This document shows, piece by piece, positions 9,276 through 17,282 of a stretch of 23,195 nt of DNA. This stretch comes from Mycetohabitans rhizoxinica HKI 454 (GTDB taxonomy: Bacteria > Pseudomonadota > Gammaproteobacteria > Burkholderiales > Burkholderiaceae), in the NCBI RefSeq assembly GCF_000198775.1, contig NC_014722.1:2097344-2120538 (forward strand), written 5' to 3'. The translations under genes and the position numbers were made by a program. The notes below the pieces were generated by a model, which worked only from the letters and a program-made list of their open reading frames with translations, had not been told where the DNA came from and did not search any database. Positions within the stretch are counted from its first letter, which is position 1. Each line of letters begins with the position of its first letter.

Positions 9276-11444
9276 TTACTCCTGCTCCGCCGACGGCGTC
9301 GCGGGCCGCGACGCGGGCGGTGTCGCGGGCGGCGTAACCGGCACCTCGTTGAGCAGCGCCTTCACGGACAACCGTACCCGGCCCTTCTCGTCGGTCTGGA
9401 TCACCTTGACCTTCACCTGCTGGCCTTCCTTCAGGTAGTCGTTGATGTCCTTGATCCGCTCGTTCGCGATCTCGGAAATATGCAGCAGGCCGTCGCGCCC
9501 CGGCAGGATGTTCACGATCGCGCCGAAATCCAGTAGCTTCAGGATTGCGCCCTCGTAGATTTGGCCAACCTCCACTTCCGCCGTGATGTTCTCGATACGC
9601 TTCTTCGCCTCGGCCATGCCCTCGGGGCTTGTGCTCGCGATGGTCACAACACCGTCGTCGGAAATGTCGATCGTCGTGTTAGTTTCCTCCGTCAGCGCCC
9701 GGATCACCGAGCCGCCCTTGCCGATTACGTCGCGAATCTTTTCCGGATTGATCTTCATCGTGATCATCCGCGGCGCAAACTGCGACAGCTGCATGTTCGT
9801 TGACGGCACAGCCGAAGTCATCTTATCCAGGATGTGCAAGCGGCCTTCCCTCGCTTGCGCGAGGGCGACCTGCATGATTTCCTTCGTGATGCCCTGGATC
9901 TTGATGTCCATCTGCAACGCGGTCACGCCCTGCGCGGTACCTGCCACCTTGAAGTCCATGTCGCCCAGGTGGTCTTCGTCGCCCAGGATGTCGGTCAGCA
10001 CCGCGAACTTGTTGCCCTCCAGGATCAGCCCCATCGCGATGCCCGCCACGTGCGCCTTCATCGGCACACCCGCGTCCATCAACGCCAGGCAGCCACCACA
10101 CACGGACGCCATCGACGATGAGCCGTTCGACTCGGTAATCTCCGACACGACACGGATCGTGTAGCCGAACTCGTCATCGCCCGGCAGGCACGGGACGAGC
10201 GAGCGCTTGGCAAGCCGGCCGTGACCGATCTCGCGGCGCTTCGGTGAGCCGACACGGCCTGTTTCGCCGGTCGCAAACGGCGGCATGTTGTAGTGCAGCA
10301 TAAACCGCTCGCGATATTCGCCTTCGATCGCGTCGATGATTTGCTCATCGCCCTTCGTGCCGAGCGTGGCCACCACCAGCGCCTGCGTTTCGCCTCGGGT
10401 GAACAGCGCTGAGCCGTGCGCGCGCGGCAGCACGCCGGTGCGGATTTCAATCGGACGCACGGTGCGCGTGTCGCGCCCATCGATACGCGGCTCGCCGTTC
10501 AGGATCTGACTGCGCACGATCCTCGCCTCGAGATCGAACAGGATGTTGCCGACCGTCGCGGCATCGACGACGGCCGTGCCGGCTGCCACGGATTGTTCGG
10601 CCAGCTTGGCCGTGACCGCCGCATACACTTCTTTCAGCTTGGCCGAGCGCTGCTGTTTCTGCCGGATCTGGTATGCCGCTTGCAACTCGGCGAGCGCCAA
10701 CTCCGTCACGCGCGCAATCAGCGCTTCGTCCTTCGGCGCCGGCTGCCAATCCCATTCAGGCTTGCCACCTTCCTTGACGAGGTCGTGAATCGCGTCGATC
10801 GCCACCTGCATCTGTTCATGACCGAACACGACCGCGCCAAGCATTACCTCCTCCGGCAACTGATCCGCTTCGGACTCGACCATCAGCACCGCACGCTCGG
10901 TGCCGGCGACCACCAAGTCCAGCTTCGATGCCTTGGACTGCGAGCGGGTCGGATTGAGCACAAACTGATTGTCAATATAGGCAACACGCGCCGCGCCGAT
11001 CGGCCCATTGAACGGAATACCGGAGATTGCCAACGCCGCCGATGCACCGATCATCGCCGGGATGTCCGCCGGAATGTCCGGGTTGATCGACAGCACATGG
11101 ATCACGACCTGCACTTCGTTGTAGAAGCCTTCCGGGAACAGCGGACGCAGTGGGCGGTCGATCAGCCGCGAGATCAGCGTCTCGCCCTCGGAAGGACGGC
11201 CTTCGCGGCGGAAGAAGCCACCCGGGATCTTGCCGGCCGCATACGTCTTCTCGATGTAGTCGACGGTCAGCGGGAAAAAGTCCTGGCCCGGCTTGGCCGA
11301 CTTGGCCGCCACCACCGTCGCGAGCACGACGGTGTCCTCAACATCGACAATCACCGCACCGCTTGCCTGACGGGCGATCTCGCCCGTTTCGAGCCGCACG
11401 TTGTGCTGGCCCCATTTGAATTCTTTGACGATCTTATTAAACAT
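9276..11444 (-). CDS. pnp: polyribonucleotide nucleotidyltransferase (PNPase)
   Basis: PNPase is a phosphorolytic 3'-5' exoribonuclease and degradosome partner. The 722-residue protein has, in order, a first RNase PH domain (about 13-145), a helical linker, a second RNase PH domain (about 324-500), a KH domain with GKGG at 575-578 and an S1 domain (about 626-695). Asp489 and Asp495 in [11 protein letters not shown] match the catalytic aspartates of the family. A short Pro/Thr/Ala-rich tail ends the protein. The start [12 protein letters not shown] has AAGGAG five bases upstream; the open frame extends 46 codons further upstream but is not coding. It follows rpsO, as in many proteobacteria, with a highly structured spacer. 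Confidence 0.98.
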   Translation of the reverse strand: MFNKIVKEFKWGQHNVRLETGEIARQASGAVIVDVEDTVVLATVVAAKSAKPGQDFFPLTVDYIEKTYAAGKIPGGFFRREGRPSEGETLISRLIDRPLRPLFPEGFYNEVQVVIHVLSINPDIPADIPAMIGASAALAISGIPFNGPIGAARVAYIDNQFVLNPTRSQSKASKLDLVVAGTERAVLMVESEADQLPEEVMLGAVVFGHEQMQVAIDAIHDLVKEGGKPEWDWQPAPKDEALIARVTELALAELQAAYQIRQKQQRSAKLKEVYAAVTAKLAEQSVAAGTAVVDAATVGNILFDLEARIVRSQILNGEPRIDGRDTRTVRPIEIRTGVLPRAHGSALFTRGETQALVVATLGTKGDEQIIDAIEGEYRERFMLHYNMPPFATGETGRVGSPKRREIGHGRLAKRSLVPCLPGDDEFGYTIRVVSEITESNGSSSMASVCGGCLALMDAGVPMKAHVAGIAMGLILEGNKFAVLTDILGDEDHLGDMDFKVAGTAQGVTALQMDIKIQGITKEIMQVALAQAREGRLHILDKMTSAVPSTNMQLSQFAPRMITMKINPEKIRDVIGKGGSVIRALTEETNTTIDISDDGVVTIASTSPEGMAEAKKRIENITAEVEVGQIYEGAILKLLDFGAIVNILPGRDGLLHISEIANERIKDINDYLKEGQQVKVKVIQTDEKGRVRLSVKALLNEVPVTPPATPPASRPATPSAEQE

Positions 11445-11529
11445 TTTCACTCCTTCGAGACGCCGCGCATGCGCGCGGCCGGTCCATCGACCGTTCCCCA
11501 ACCCTTGCCGGCCGCTCGAAAACAGGGAA

Positions 11530-11582
11530 GTGTTATGCCATTCCAGCGCGACAGCGGCACTGCTGCCGCGCTGGAATGACAC
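11530..11582 (-). promoter_or_regulatory. long stem-loop in the pnp 5' region (candidate RNase III site)
   Basis: CATTCCAGCGCG (11539-11550) pairs perfectly with CGCGCTGGAATG (11567-11578). The stem continues through a G-U pair and CAGC/GCTG to a six-base loop. GTGT/ACAC pairs (11530-11533, 11579-11582) extend it past a five-base bulge. The stem ends 95 nt before the pnp ATG. In Escherichia coli, PNPase autoregulates through an RNase III-cut leader stem-loop in the equivalent position; a similar role here is inferred. Confidence 0.65.
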
Positions 11583-11609
11583 AAAACCCCGCCTCGCTTG
11601 CCGGACGGT

Positions 11610-11631
11610 CGCACGCGCATAGGCGCGTGCG
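11610..11631 (-). repeat. GC-rich hairpin in the rpsO-pnp spacer
   Basis: CGCACGCGC (11610-11618) pairs perfectly with GCGCGTGCG (11623-11631) around a four-base loop. No T-tract follows on the minus strand. It lies between the rpsO terminator and the long pnp leader stem-loop. Confidence 0.55.
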
Positions 11632-11655
11632 GAACACCCATCACACCGGAAACGC

Positions 11656-11695
11656 TAAAAACAAAATGCCTGCATCAGCATGCTGACGCAGGCAT
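11656..11695 (-). terminator. intrinsic terminator after rpsO
   Basis: ATGCCTGC (11666-11673) pairs with GCAGGCAT (11688-11695) around the self-complementary TCAGCATGCTGA. On the minus strand it is followed by TTTGTTTTTAG. It should end or attenuate rpsO transcription before pnp. Confidence 0.85.
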
Positions 11696-11734
11696 CTTTT
11701 GCAAGTTGCAGGCAAAAGTCTGCAATCGAGCTGC

Positions 11735-12004
11735 TTACTTACGCAGACCCAACTTCTCGATCAGCGCACGATAGCGGTCGGCATCCTTTGCCTTCAGGTA
11801 GTCGAGCAACTTGCGACGGCGGCTCACCATGCGCAGCAGGCCACGACGGCTGTGGTGATCCTTCATATGGGCCTTGAAGTGCACCGTCAACTCGTTGATA
11901 CGGCTCGTGAGCAGCGCGACCTGCACTTCCGGGGAACCGGTGTCATTTGTGCCGCGCGCGAATTGCGCGACGACTTCCGATTTGTTGATATTCGCTACAG
12001 GCAT
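11735..12004 (-). CDS. rpsO: 30S ribosomal protein S15
   Basis: S15 is a primary binding protein of the 16S rRNA central domain. The gene encodes 89 residues, the standard length. The hallmark segments are [45 protein letters not shown] and the terminal [12 protein letters not shown]. The start has AAAGGA six bases upstream. It lies upstream of pnp, the conserved order, with its own promoter and terminator. Confidence 0.98.
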   Translation of the reverse strand: MPVANINKSEVVAQFARGTNDTGSPEVQVALLTSRINELTVHFKAHMKDHHSRRGLLRMVSRRRKLLDYLKAKDADRYRALIEKLGLRK

Positions 12005-12074
12005 GATTTTCCTTTATCAATCAACAGGCGGTCACGGAAGAAAGGCCGTGCCGTGAGTTTGCAGCAAGACATAC

Positions 12075-12083
12075 ATTGTAGCA
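12075..12083 (-). promoter_or_regulatory. extended -10 promoter of rpsO
   Basis: TGCTACAAT on the minus strand is an extended -10 element (TG-N-TACAAT). No good -35 is seen at the usual distance. The predicted start near 12068 leaves a leader of about 64 nt before rpsO. Confidence 0.55.
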
Positions 12084-12102
12084 CAGCCGGGGCACGCTAG
12101 GA

Positions 12103-13539
12103 TCAGCGCACACGGCGCATCTGGCACGTGTTAGCCGGCACCGTCTGCTCGGGCGTGAGTGTCAGCAGCGTGCGAAAACCATAGCCGGAACCTTCATTAT
12201 CAAAGCGCACGTGTGCGGTACCCGCCTTCTCCATCTGCATGACGTAAAGGGGCTGGATCAGTTGATGATCGTCAGCACGCATCCACGATGGATGGAAACC
12301 ACTGTCGTAGCCGGCGCGCGAGCTTTCCAGCGCGGTCGCCACCGCCCGTGCGTCGTCCGAGCCGGCGCGCGTGAGCGCGCGAGCCAGCATGTCAATCATC
12401 ACGCTGATGCGCAACAACGGATAATCGTCCGACGGCGCAGGATATCGCGCCCGAAATGCCGTGTAGAACGCATCAGACGCCGCCCCGCCCACATTCGGAT
12501 GCCAGTCTGCCACCGCGATCACGCGGCCCACGCCGGCATCGCCCAGTGCCGCCGGCGCACCGAGGCTGTTACCGTAGAAGGTGTAGAACCGCAGCTTCAG
12601 GTTCTGCTCGCGCGCCGCGCGCACCAGCAGCGTCAGATCGTTGCCCCAATTGCCGGTCAGCACCGCGTCGGCGCCGCTCGCCCGGATCTTCGCCAGATAC
12701 GGCGCAAAGTCCTTGACCCGCCCCACCGGCACGAACTCGTCGCCCACGATCGCCACGTCGGGCCGCTGCGCGGCGAGCGCCGAGCGGGCCAGCGAACTCA
12801 CCTGGCGGCCGAAGCTGTAGTCCTGGTTAAGTAGATAGACCTTCTTGAGCGACGGGTCGCGGCGCATTACCTCGGTCAACGCGTTGATCCGCATGCCTGC
12901 GTGGGCGTCAAAGCGAAAATGCCAGAAGCTGCAGTCGGCTTCGGTCAGCGCCGGATCATCGGCCGAGTAGTTCAGCAACAGCATGCGGCGACTCGGTTCG
13001 CGCGCATTGTGTTTGTTGATCGCGGCGACCAGCGCCGCGGCCACCGCGGAGCTGTTGCCCTGCAGCACGAAAGCAATCCGCGCGTCGGCAGCGGCGCGCA
13101 GCTGCACCAGCGCCTCGTCCGTGGCCCCCCGGCTGTCCAGCACCACCAACTGCAACGGATGCGCGCCGTCTCGCAGCATCACCCCGCCGCGGGCGTTGAC
13201 CCGCTCGATCGCAAAGCGCAAGTTACGCTCGACTGCCGCGCCCGCATTCGCAAAGGCGCCGGACATCCCTTCGATTAGCGCGAGCCGCACCGGCGCGCCG
13301 GTCGGCCCGCCGGCGGACAGCGCACGCTGCCCCGGAACCGGGTCGGGCGCGGCCGCCACGCCCGCGGCGTTTGCTTGCGCGTGCGCCGCGCAGGCAAGCG
13401 TCATCGACATCGGCAACACGACGGCTGCGGCGCGCAAGCGCCGCCACCCGGCACGCACGGACTGCGCGAGGCGCCCATGCGCACGGCGCGCCACGGCCAG
13501 AGGCCCGCCCGCCGGCAAGTCACCTACATGTTCGTTCAT
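12103..13539 (-). CDS. ABC-type branched-chain amino acid transport substrate-binding protein, orphan
   Basis: This is a type I periplasmic binding protein of the Leu/Ile/Val-binding (Peripla_BP_6) group. With the start at MNEHVGDL the product has 478 residues. An Arg-rich n-region, a hydrophobic stretch at about 36-53 and AHA-Q suggest export and cleavage near residue 54. Family segments follow: VRLALIEGMSGAFANAG (84-100), then VYLLNQDYSFGRQ and DAVLTGNWGNDL further on. Two starts have Shine-Dalgarno-like AGG at good spacing, 13539 and 13569; I chose the first for the shorter n-region. No permease or ATPase gene is adjacent, so the ligand and transporter partner are unknown. It is divergent from the lipoprotein gene at 13695. 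Confidence 0.85.
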   Translation of the reverse strand: MNEHVGDLPAGGPLAVARRAHGRLAQSVRAGWRRLRAAAVVLPMSMTLACAAHAQANAAGVAAAPDPVPGQRALSAGGPTGAPVRLALIEGMSGAFANAGAAVERNLRFAIERVNARGGVMLRDGAHPLQLVVLDSRGATDEALVQLRAAADARIAFVLQGNSSAVAAALVAAINKHNAREPSRRMLLLNYSADDPALTEADCSFWHFRFDAHAGMRINALTEVMRRDPSLKKVYLLNQDYSFGRQVSSLARSALAAQRPDVAIVGDEFVPVGRVKDFAPYLAKIRASGADAVLTGNWGNDLTLLVRAAREQNLKLRFYTFYGNSLGAPAALGDAGVGRVIAVADWHPNVGGAASDAFYTAFRARYPAPSDDYPLLRISVMIDMLARALTRAGSDDARAVATALESSRAGYDSGFHPSWMRADDHQLIQPLYVMQMEKAGTAHVRFDNEGSGYGFRTLLTLTPEQTVPANTCQMRRVR

Positions 13540-13694
13540 CCGATCCTGTCCGCACCCCTGGCTGCTCATCCGGTCCTCGCCGTTCACATCAAAGCGCGGA
13601 TCATAGGCCAGCGCGCCCTCGCACGGCAAGGCCGGTGCGATCTTTTGCGTCAATGCATGTCAAAATTGCTGCAACGGAAAAAGGAGTTCGGACC

Positions 13695-14237
13695 ATGTCA
13701 TTATTGGATTCGCTCGCGTGGCCGGCCTGGGCCGCGCCCGCTCGAGTACGAATCGCCGCCGGTCTTGCCATGCTGGCGCTGTGCGGTTGCGTACAGCCGT
13801 GGCAGCGTTTCAAGCCCGGTGACGATGCGCCGATGCTGATCGCACGGCTCGGCGCCCCCCGCGAAGTGTATGACCTGCCCAATGGAGGTAAGCGGCTGAT
13901 GTGGCCGACCCAGCCGATGGGCGAGACGACAACGGCGGCCGACGTTGACGGCACGGGCAAGGTCGTCAACGTGCGACAGGTGCTGCAAAACAGCGAATTC
14001 TACCAAGCGGAAATCGGCAAGTGGACGAAGAACGATGTACTGATCCGCTTCGGCAAGCCGGAGGAAACCGCCTATTTCCCGCGGATGAAGCGGGAAGTGT
14101 GGAGTTATCGCTATATGGATGACGGTGTCTGGTACCAGTTGTACCACTTTTACTTCGACGATGCCGGTGTGTTGCGGCTCACGCAGAAGACGCCTGACCC
14201 GCTGCACGATCCAGAGCGCCGGCACGCCCCGTTTTAG
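13695..14237 (+). CDS. putative outer-membrane lipoprotein with two BamE/SmpA-like repeats
   Basis: This 180-residue protein has a hydrophobic signal stretch (about 17-30) ending in LCGC, with Cys32 the probable lipidated residue. Cys at lipobox position -2 is unusual, so lipidation is likely but not certain. The mature part contains two similar segments: MLIARLGAPREVYDLPNGGK (47-66) then LMW, and VLIRFGKPEETAYFPRMKRE (115-134) then VWSYRY. Both resemble the SmpA/OmlA (BamE-like) fold, in which a Gly-x-Pro turn is followed by a tyrosine-rich strand. AAGGAG lies eight bases before the ATG. It is transcribed against the flanking genes and so is monocistronic. I do not recognise a named gene. 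Confidence 0.8.
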   Translation: MSLLDSLAWPAWAAPARVRIAAGLAMLALCGCVQPWQRFKPGDDAPMLIARLGAPREVYDLPNGGKRLMWPTQPMGETTTAADVDGTGKVVNVRQVLQNSEFYQAEIGKWTKNDVLIRFGKPEETAYFPRMKREVWSYRYMDDGVWYQLYHFYFDDAGVLRLTQKTPDPLHDPERRHAPF

Positions 14238-14439
14238 CGGCGCCACACTAGCGCGGGCGGCGACCACGCCGATGTTGGCGGCGCACGACGGTGCCTGTCC
14301 AGGCGCCCGCGCCCTGACAAGCAGTGCCGCACGACACGGCCAGCGCCACGCGCCGCGTGCCACAGATGGCGACGTGTGACGCATGGTACAGATGACGGCG
14401 TGCGACGCGCGGCACGGATGGCGGCGTGCGGCCACACCG
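14238..14439. repeat. convergent gap with three 26-bp tandem repeats
   Basis: The gap between the lipoprotein gene and leuA holds three diverged 26-bp units head to tail at 14361-14386, 14387-14412 and 14413-14438. Each begins (C/T)AC(A/G)GATG(G/A)CG and shares a central CGTG. They end two bases before the leuA stop codon. No T-tract terminator is visible for either gene. Confidence 0.6.
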
Positions 14440-15984
14440 CTACGAGTGCTGCGGATTGAGCTTTTCGGCGTTCGGATCAAGCTTGTTCAACGCCGCAATA
14501 TAGGCCTTTGCCGATGCAGCGACGATGTCTAGGTCGGTGCCAACGCCATTGACGATACGCCCCGCCTTCGACAGCCGCACGGTCACCTCGCCTTGCGCCT
14601 GCGTGCCGGTTGTGATCGCGTTGACCGAATACAGTATCAATTCCGCACCACTATTGACCCGTGACTCGATCGCATGCAACGTCGCATCGACCGGACCGTT
14701 GCCGTGCGCCTCGCCGGTCGTCTCACTACCGTCAATGCAGAACACCACCATCGCGTGCGGCTGCTCGCCGGTTTCCGAACGCTGCGACAACGACACGAAC
14801 CGATAGGTCTCGTGACCATGCGCGGCATTGGCCTCCTCGCTAACGATCGACAAGATATCCTCGTCGAAGATCTCCGTCTTGCGATCAGCCAGTTCCTTGA
14901 AGCGCGCGAACGCGGCGTTCAGTTCCGCCTCGCTGTCCAGCGCCACGCCCAATTCCTGCAGCCGCTGCTTGAACGCGTTGCGGCCCGACAGTTTGCCGAG
15001 CACGATCTTGTTTGCGCTCCAGCCCACGTCTTCCGCGCGCATAATCTCGTACGTGTCTCGTGCCTTGAGCACCCCGTCCTGATGAATCCCCGACGCGTGT
15101 GCAAACGCGTTGGCACCCACCACCGCCTTGTTCGGCTGCACCACAAAGCCCGTCGTCTGCGACACCAGCTTCGAGGCCGGCACGATCTGCGTCGTGTCGA
15201 TGCCCACCTCCAGCCCAAAGTAGTCACGGCGCGTCTTCACCGCCATCACCACTTCCTCCAGCGACGTGTTCCCGGCCCGCTCGCCAAGCCCGTTCACCGT
15301 GCACTCAATCTGCCGCGCGCCGCCTAGCTTCACCGCCGCCAGCGAGTTCGCCACCGCCATGCCCAAATCATTGTGGCAGTGCACCGAGAATACCGCCTTG
15401 TCTGAGTTTGGTACCCGTTCGCGAATCTGCCGGATCAGTGCCGCATATCCGTCCGGCACCGCATAGCCAACGGTATCCGGAATGTTGATTGTGGTGGCAC
15501 CCTCCGCGATTACCGCCTCCAGCACCCGGCACAGGAAATCCATGTCCGAGCGGCTGCCGTCCTCCGGCGAAAACTCGATGTCGTCCGTGAATTGCCGGGC
15601 AAAACGCACTGCCAGCCGCGCCTGCTTGTACACTTGCTCCGGCGTCATGCGCAGTTTCTTTTCCATATGCAGCGCCGAGGTCGCGATGAATGTATGGATC
15701 CTGAACCGCCCCGCCGGCTTGAGCGCGTCGGCCGCACGCGCGATATCCTGGTCGTTGGCGCGCGCCAGCGAGCAGATCACGCTGTCCTTGACTTGCGAGG
15801 CGATCGCCTGAATTGCGTCGAAATCCCCGTTTGAACTGGCCGCGAAGCCCGCCTCAATCACATCTACCTTCATGCGCTCGAGCTGTCGCGCAATGCGGAT
15901 CTTCTCCTCCTTCGTCATCGACGCGCCCGGCGATTGCTCGCCATCACGCAACGTCGTATCGAATATGATCAACTTGTCTGCCAT
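14440..15984 (-). CDS. leuA: 2-isopropylmalate synthase
   Basis: LeuA condenses 2-oxoisovalerate and acetyl-CoA, the first committed step of leucine synthesis. The 514-residue protein has the DTTLRDGEQ motif (9-17, with Arg13 and Asp14), the metal ligands His202 and His204 in HCHND, and [14 protein letters not shown] (231-244). The C-terminal LeuA allosteric domain responsible for leucine feedback is complete, from about residue 390 to the end. The start [15 protein letters not shown] has GGAG six bases upstream. The open frame reaches back to 16071, but this is leader RNA rather than coding. The gene is transcribed from its own promoter across a structured leader. Confidence 0.97.
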   Translation of the reverse strand: MADKLIIFDTTLRDGEQSPGASMTKEEKIRIARQLERMKVDVIEAGFAASSNGDFDAIQAIASQVKDSVICSLARANDQDIARAADALKPAGRFRIHTFIATSALHMEKKLRMTPEQVYKQARLAVRFARQFTDDIEFSPEDGSRSDMDFLCRVLEAVIAEGATTINIPDTVGYAVPDGYAALIRQIRERVPNSDKAVFSVHCHNDLGMAVANSLAAVKLGGARQIECTVNGLGERAGNTSLEEVVMAVKTRRDYFGLEVGIDTTQIVPASKLVSQTTGFVVQPNKAVVGANAFAHASGIHQDGVLKARDTYEIMRAEDVGWSANKIVLGKLSGRNAFKQRLQELGVALDSEAELNAAFARFKELADRKTEIFDEDILSIVSEEANAAHGHETYRFVSLSQRSETGEQPHAMVVFCIDGSETTGEAHGNGPVDATLHAIESRVNSGAELILYSVNAITTGTQAQGEVTVRLSKAGRIVNGVGTDLDIVAASAKAYIAALNKLDPNAEKLNPQHS

Positions 15985-16029
15985 GTCAGTCTCCGGGCTC
16001 GAATCAGTGGGGGCAAGCGGCAACATCAT

Positions 16030-16120
16030 CGGCGCCACCGCAGGTGACGCCGGCGCGAACAGGCGAGACAAAGCGGGGGCGGGATCGATTCAGCGCGATA
16101 GACGCGCCAACGCCGGCGCG
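16030..16120 (-). promoter_or_regulatory. leuA: leuA leader RNA with alternative pairings (candidate attenuator)
   Basis: On the minus strand, CGCGCC (16120-16115, segment A) can pair with GGCGCG (16108-16103, B). B can also pair with a second CGCGCC (16057-16052, C). The region starting in C (16052-16043) forms a 10-bp hairpin with GGTGGCGCCG (16039-16030, D) closed by a three-base loop. A:B, B:C and C:D are mutually exclusive. A and B lie inside the leader ORF, where ribosome position would decide the fold. No U-run follows D, so an intrinsic terminator is not shown; control could be translational or Rho-dependent. Confidence 0.5.
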
Positions 16121-16173
16121 TGGGATAGCGCGCCAGCCGGTAGGGATGGTAGAAGCCATGCAGCCATATACAT
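16090..16173 (-). CDS. leuA leader peptide (putative, leaderless, CTA-rich)
   Basis: This is a 27-codon ORF immediately downstream of the leuA promoter. Its ATG is seven bases after the -10 box, so it would be translated from a leaderless transcript. It begins MYMAAWLLPSL and ends ARLSR before TGA. Six codons are leucine: CTT7, CTA8, CTA11, CTA16, TTG22 and CTA25. CTA is normally rare in GC-rich Burkholderiaceae, so four CTA of six fits a sensor for leucyl-tRNA charging, by analogy with leu leader peptides. It ends 105 nt before leuA. Translation is not proven. Confidence 0.55.
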   Translation of the reverse strand: MYMAAWLLPSLPAGALSHAPALARLSR

Positions 16174-16180
16174 TCGGCCA

Positions 16181-16209
16181 ACTATAGCGTCAATCAGGCC
16201 AACGTGCAA
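16181..16209 (-). promoter_or_regulatory. sigma-70 promoter of leuA
   Basis: TTGCAC (16209-16204) and TATAGT (16186-16181) are exactly 17 bases apart on the minus strand. The predicted start is at about 16174, which places the leader ATG at or next to +1 and leaves a leader of about 190 nt before leuA. Confidence 0.8.
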
Positions 16210-16246
16210 TGCGACCTGACCGTGTCATCGCGCCAATAGCCGGCGA

Positions 16247-17263
16247 CTATGGCCGCTTGTCCGCGCGGTGCTCGTTGTCTTTGTTCGCGCAGTGTTCGTT
16301 GTCGCTCCCCTTGTCCGCGATGCGCTCGCTCGTGGCGGATCTTTCCGCCGCGCGCGCCCTATCCGGCTCCTTGTCCGTGACGTGCTCGTGGGCAGCCGGC
16401 TTGGCAGTACCCGACGCGACCGGATTAGGCTTGCGCGACATCGCACGCCACATCCACAACACATAGCCGGACAAACCGTACACCACGAACAGGCCAAACA
16501 GCATCAGCGGCGGATCGGACGACACGAGCACAAATGCGACCACGACCAGCAGGATCGCCGCAAACGGCACCCGATGCCGGACGTCGAGCGCCTTGCCGCT
16601 GTAGAACGGCGCATTGGAGACCATCGTGACGCCCGCGTAGATCGTCAGGCCGAATGCAACCCACGGCAGCCAGCCGAGCTTGAGCGGCACCCGGTTATCG
16701 GTGGCCAGCCATACGAAGCCGGCCACCAGCGCGGCAGCGGCCGGACTCGGCAGGCCCTGAAAATAGCGCTTGTCGACCACGCCGATGTTCGTATTGAAGC
16801 GTGCCAGGCGCAGCGCGGCGCCAGCGCAATAGACGAATGCGGCAAGCCACCCCCAGCGGCCTAGATCTTTTAGCACCCACTCGTACATCACCAGCGCCGG
16901 CGCGACACCAAACGACACCATGTCCGACAAGCTATCGAACTGTTCGCCGAACGCACTTTGCGTATGCGTCATGCGCGCCACGCGGCCGTCCATGCCATCC
17001 AGCACCATTGCGACGAAGATCGCGATCGCGGCGATCTCGAAGCGCACGTTCATCGCCTGCACCACGGCGAAGAAACCACAGAACAATGCAGCGGTTGTGA
17101 ACGCATTGGGCAGCAGGTAGACGCTGCGCTTGCGCAGCAATTGTTGGCGCTCGGCCCGCAAGCTGCGCCGCGCGATCTGCTCCTGCACCGTGCGGTTGCG
17201 CTGGAACGGCCGCGCCAGACGCGGCCCGCCCGCACGCGGGCGTCGCGGTTTAAAACCAGCCAT
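16247..17263 (-). CDS. pssA: CDP-diacylglycerol-serine O-phosphatidyltransferase
   Basis: PssA makes phosphatidylserine from CDP-diacylglycerol and serine in the inner membrane. The 338-residue protein carries the complete CDP-alcohol phosphotransferase motif DG-x2-AR-x8-G-x3-D-x3-D, with Asp92, Gly93, Ala96, Arg97, Gly106, Asp110 and Asp114. An Arg-rich N-terminus is followed by several hydrophobic segments from about residue 48 to 275. The last 60 or so residues are an unusual hydrophilic tail with degenerate octapeptide repeats. The start MAGFKPRRPR has AGGAGG five bases upstream and lies 19 nt after psd, so both are cotranscribed. The product feeds directly into Psd. Confidence 0.95.
   Translation of the reverse strand: MAGFKPRRPRAGGPRLARPFQRNRTVQEQIARRSLRAERQQLLRKRSVYLLPNAFTTAALFCGFFAVVQAMNVRFEIAAIAIFVAMVLDGMDGRVARMTHTQSAFGEQFDSLSDMVSFGVAPALVMYEWVLKDLGRWGWLAAFVYCAGAALRLARFNTNIGVVDKRYFQGLPSPAAAALVAGFVWLATDNRVPLKLGWLPWVAFGLTIYAGVTMVSNAPFYSGKALDVRHRVPFAAILLVVVAFVLVSSDPPLMLFGLFVVYGLSGYVLWMWRAMSRKPNPVASGTAKPAAHEHVTDKEPDRARAAERSATSERIADKGSDNEHCANKDNEHRADKRP
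16258..16395 (-). repeat. degenerate octapeptide-coding repeats in the pssA 3' end
   Basis: The end of pssA encodes HEHVTDKE, SERIADKG, NEHCANKD and NEHRADKR. The last two copies are adjacent at a 24-bp period. The DNA shows recurring TTGTCCGCG and GTGCTCGT blocks. This looks like slippage-type expansion of the C-terminal tail. Confidence 0.6.
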
Positions 17264-17282
17264 CAAGCCCTCCTTGCGTCGC

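Noticed and set aside
10416..11579. Plus-strand open frame of 387 codons opposite pnp
   Set aside because: It is a shadow of the pnp coding frame, with Arg/His-rich composition and no family resemblance.
14361..14438. Possible CRISPR array
   Set aside because: The 26-bp units are contiguous, without spacers, and diverged from each other; no cas genes are present.
15985..16071. Upstream extension of leuA to a start at 16071
   Set aside because: The family N-terminus [15 protein letters not shown] has a good Shine-Dalgarno sequence, and the extension overlaps the leader hairpin and is low-complexity.
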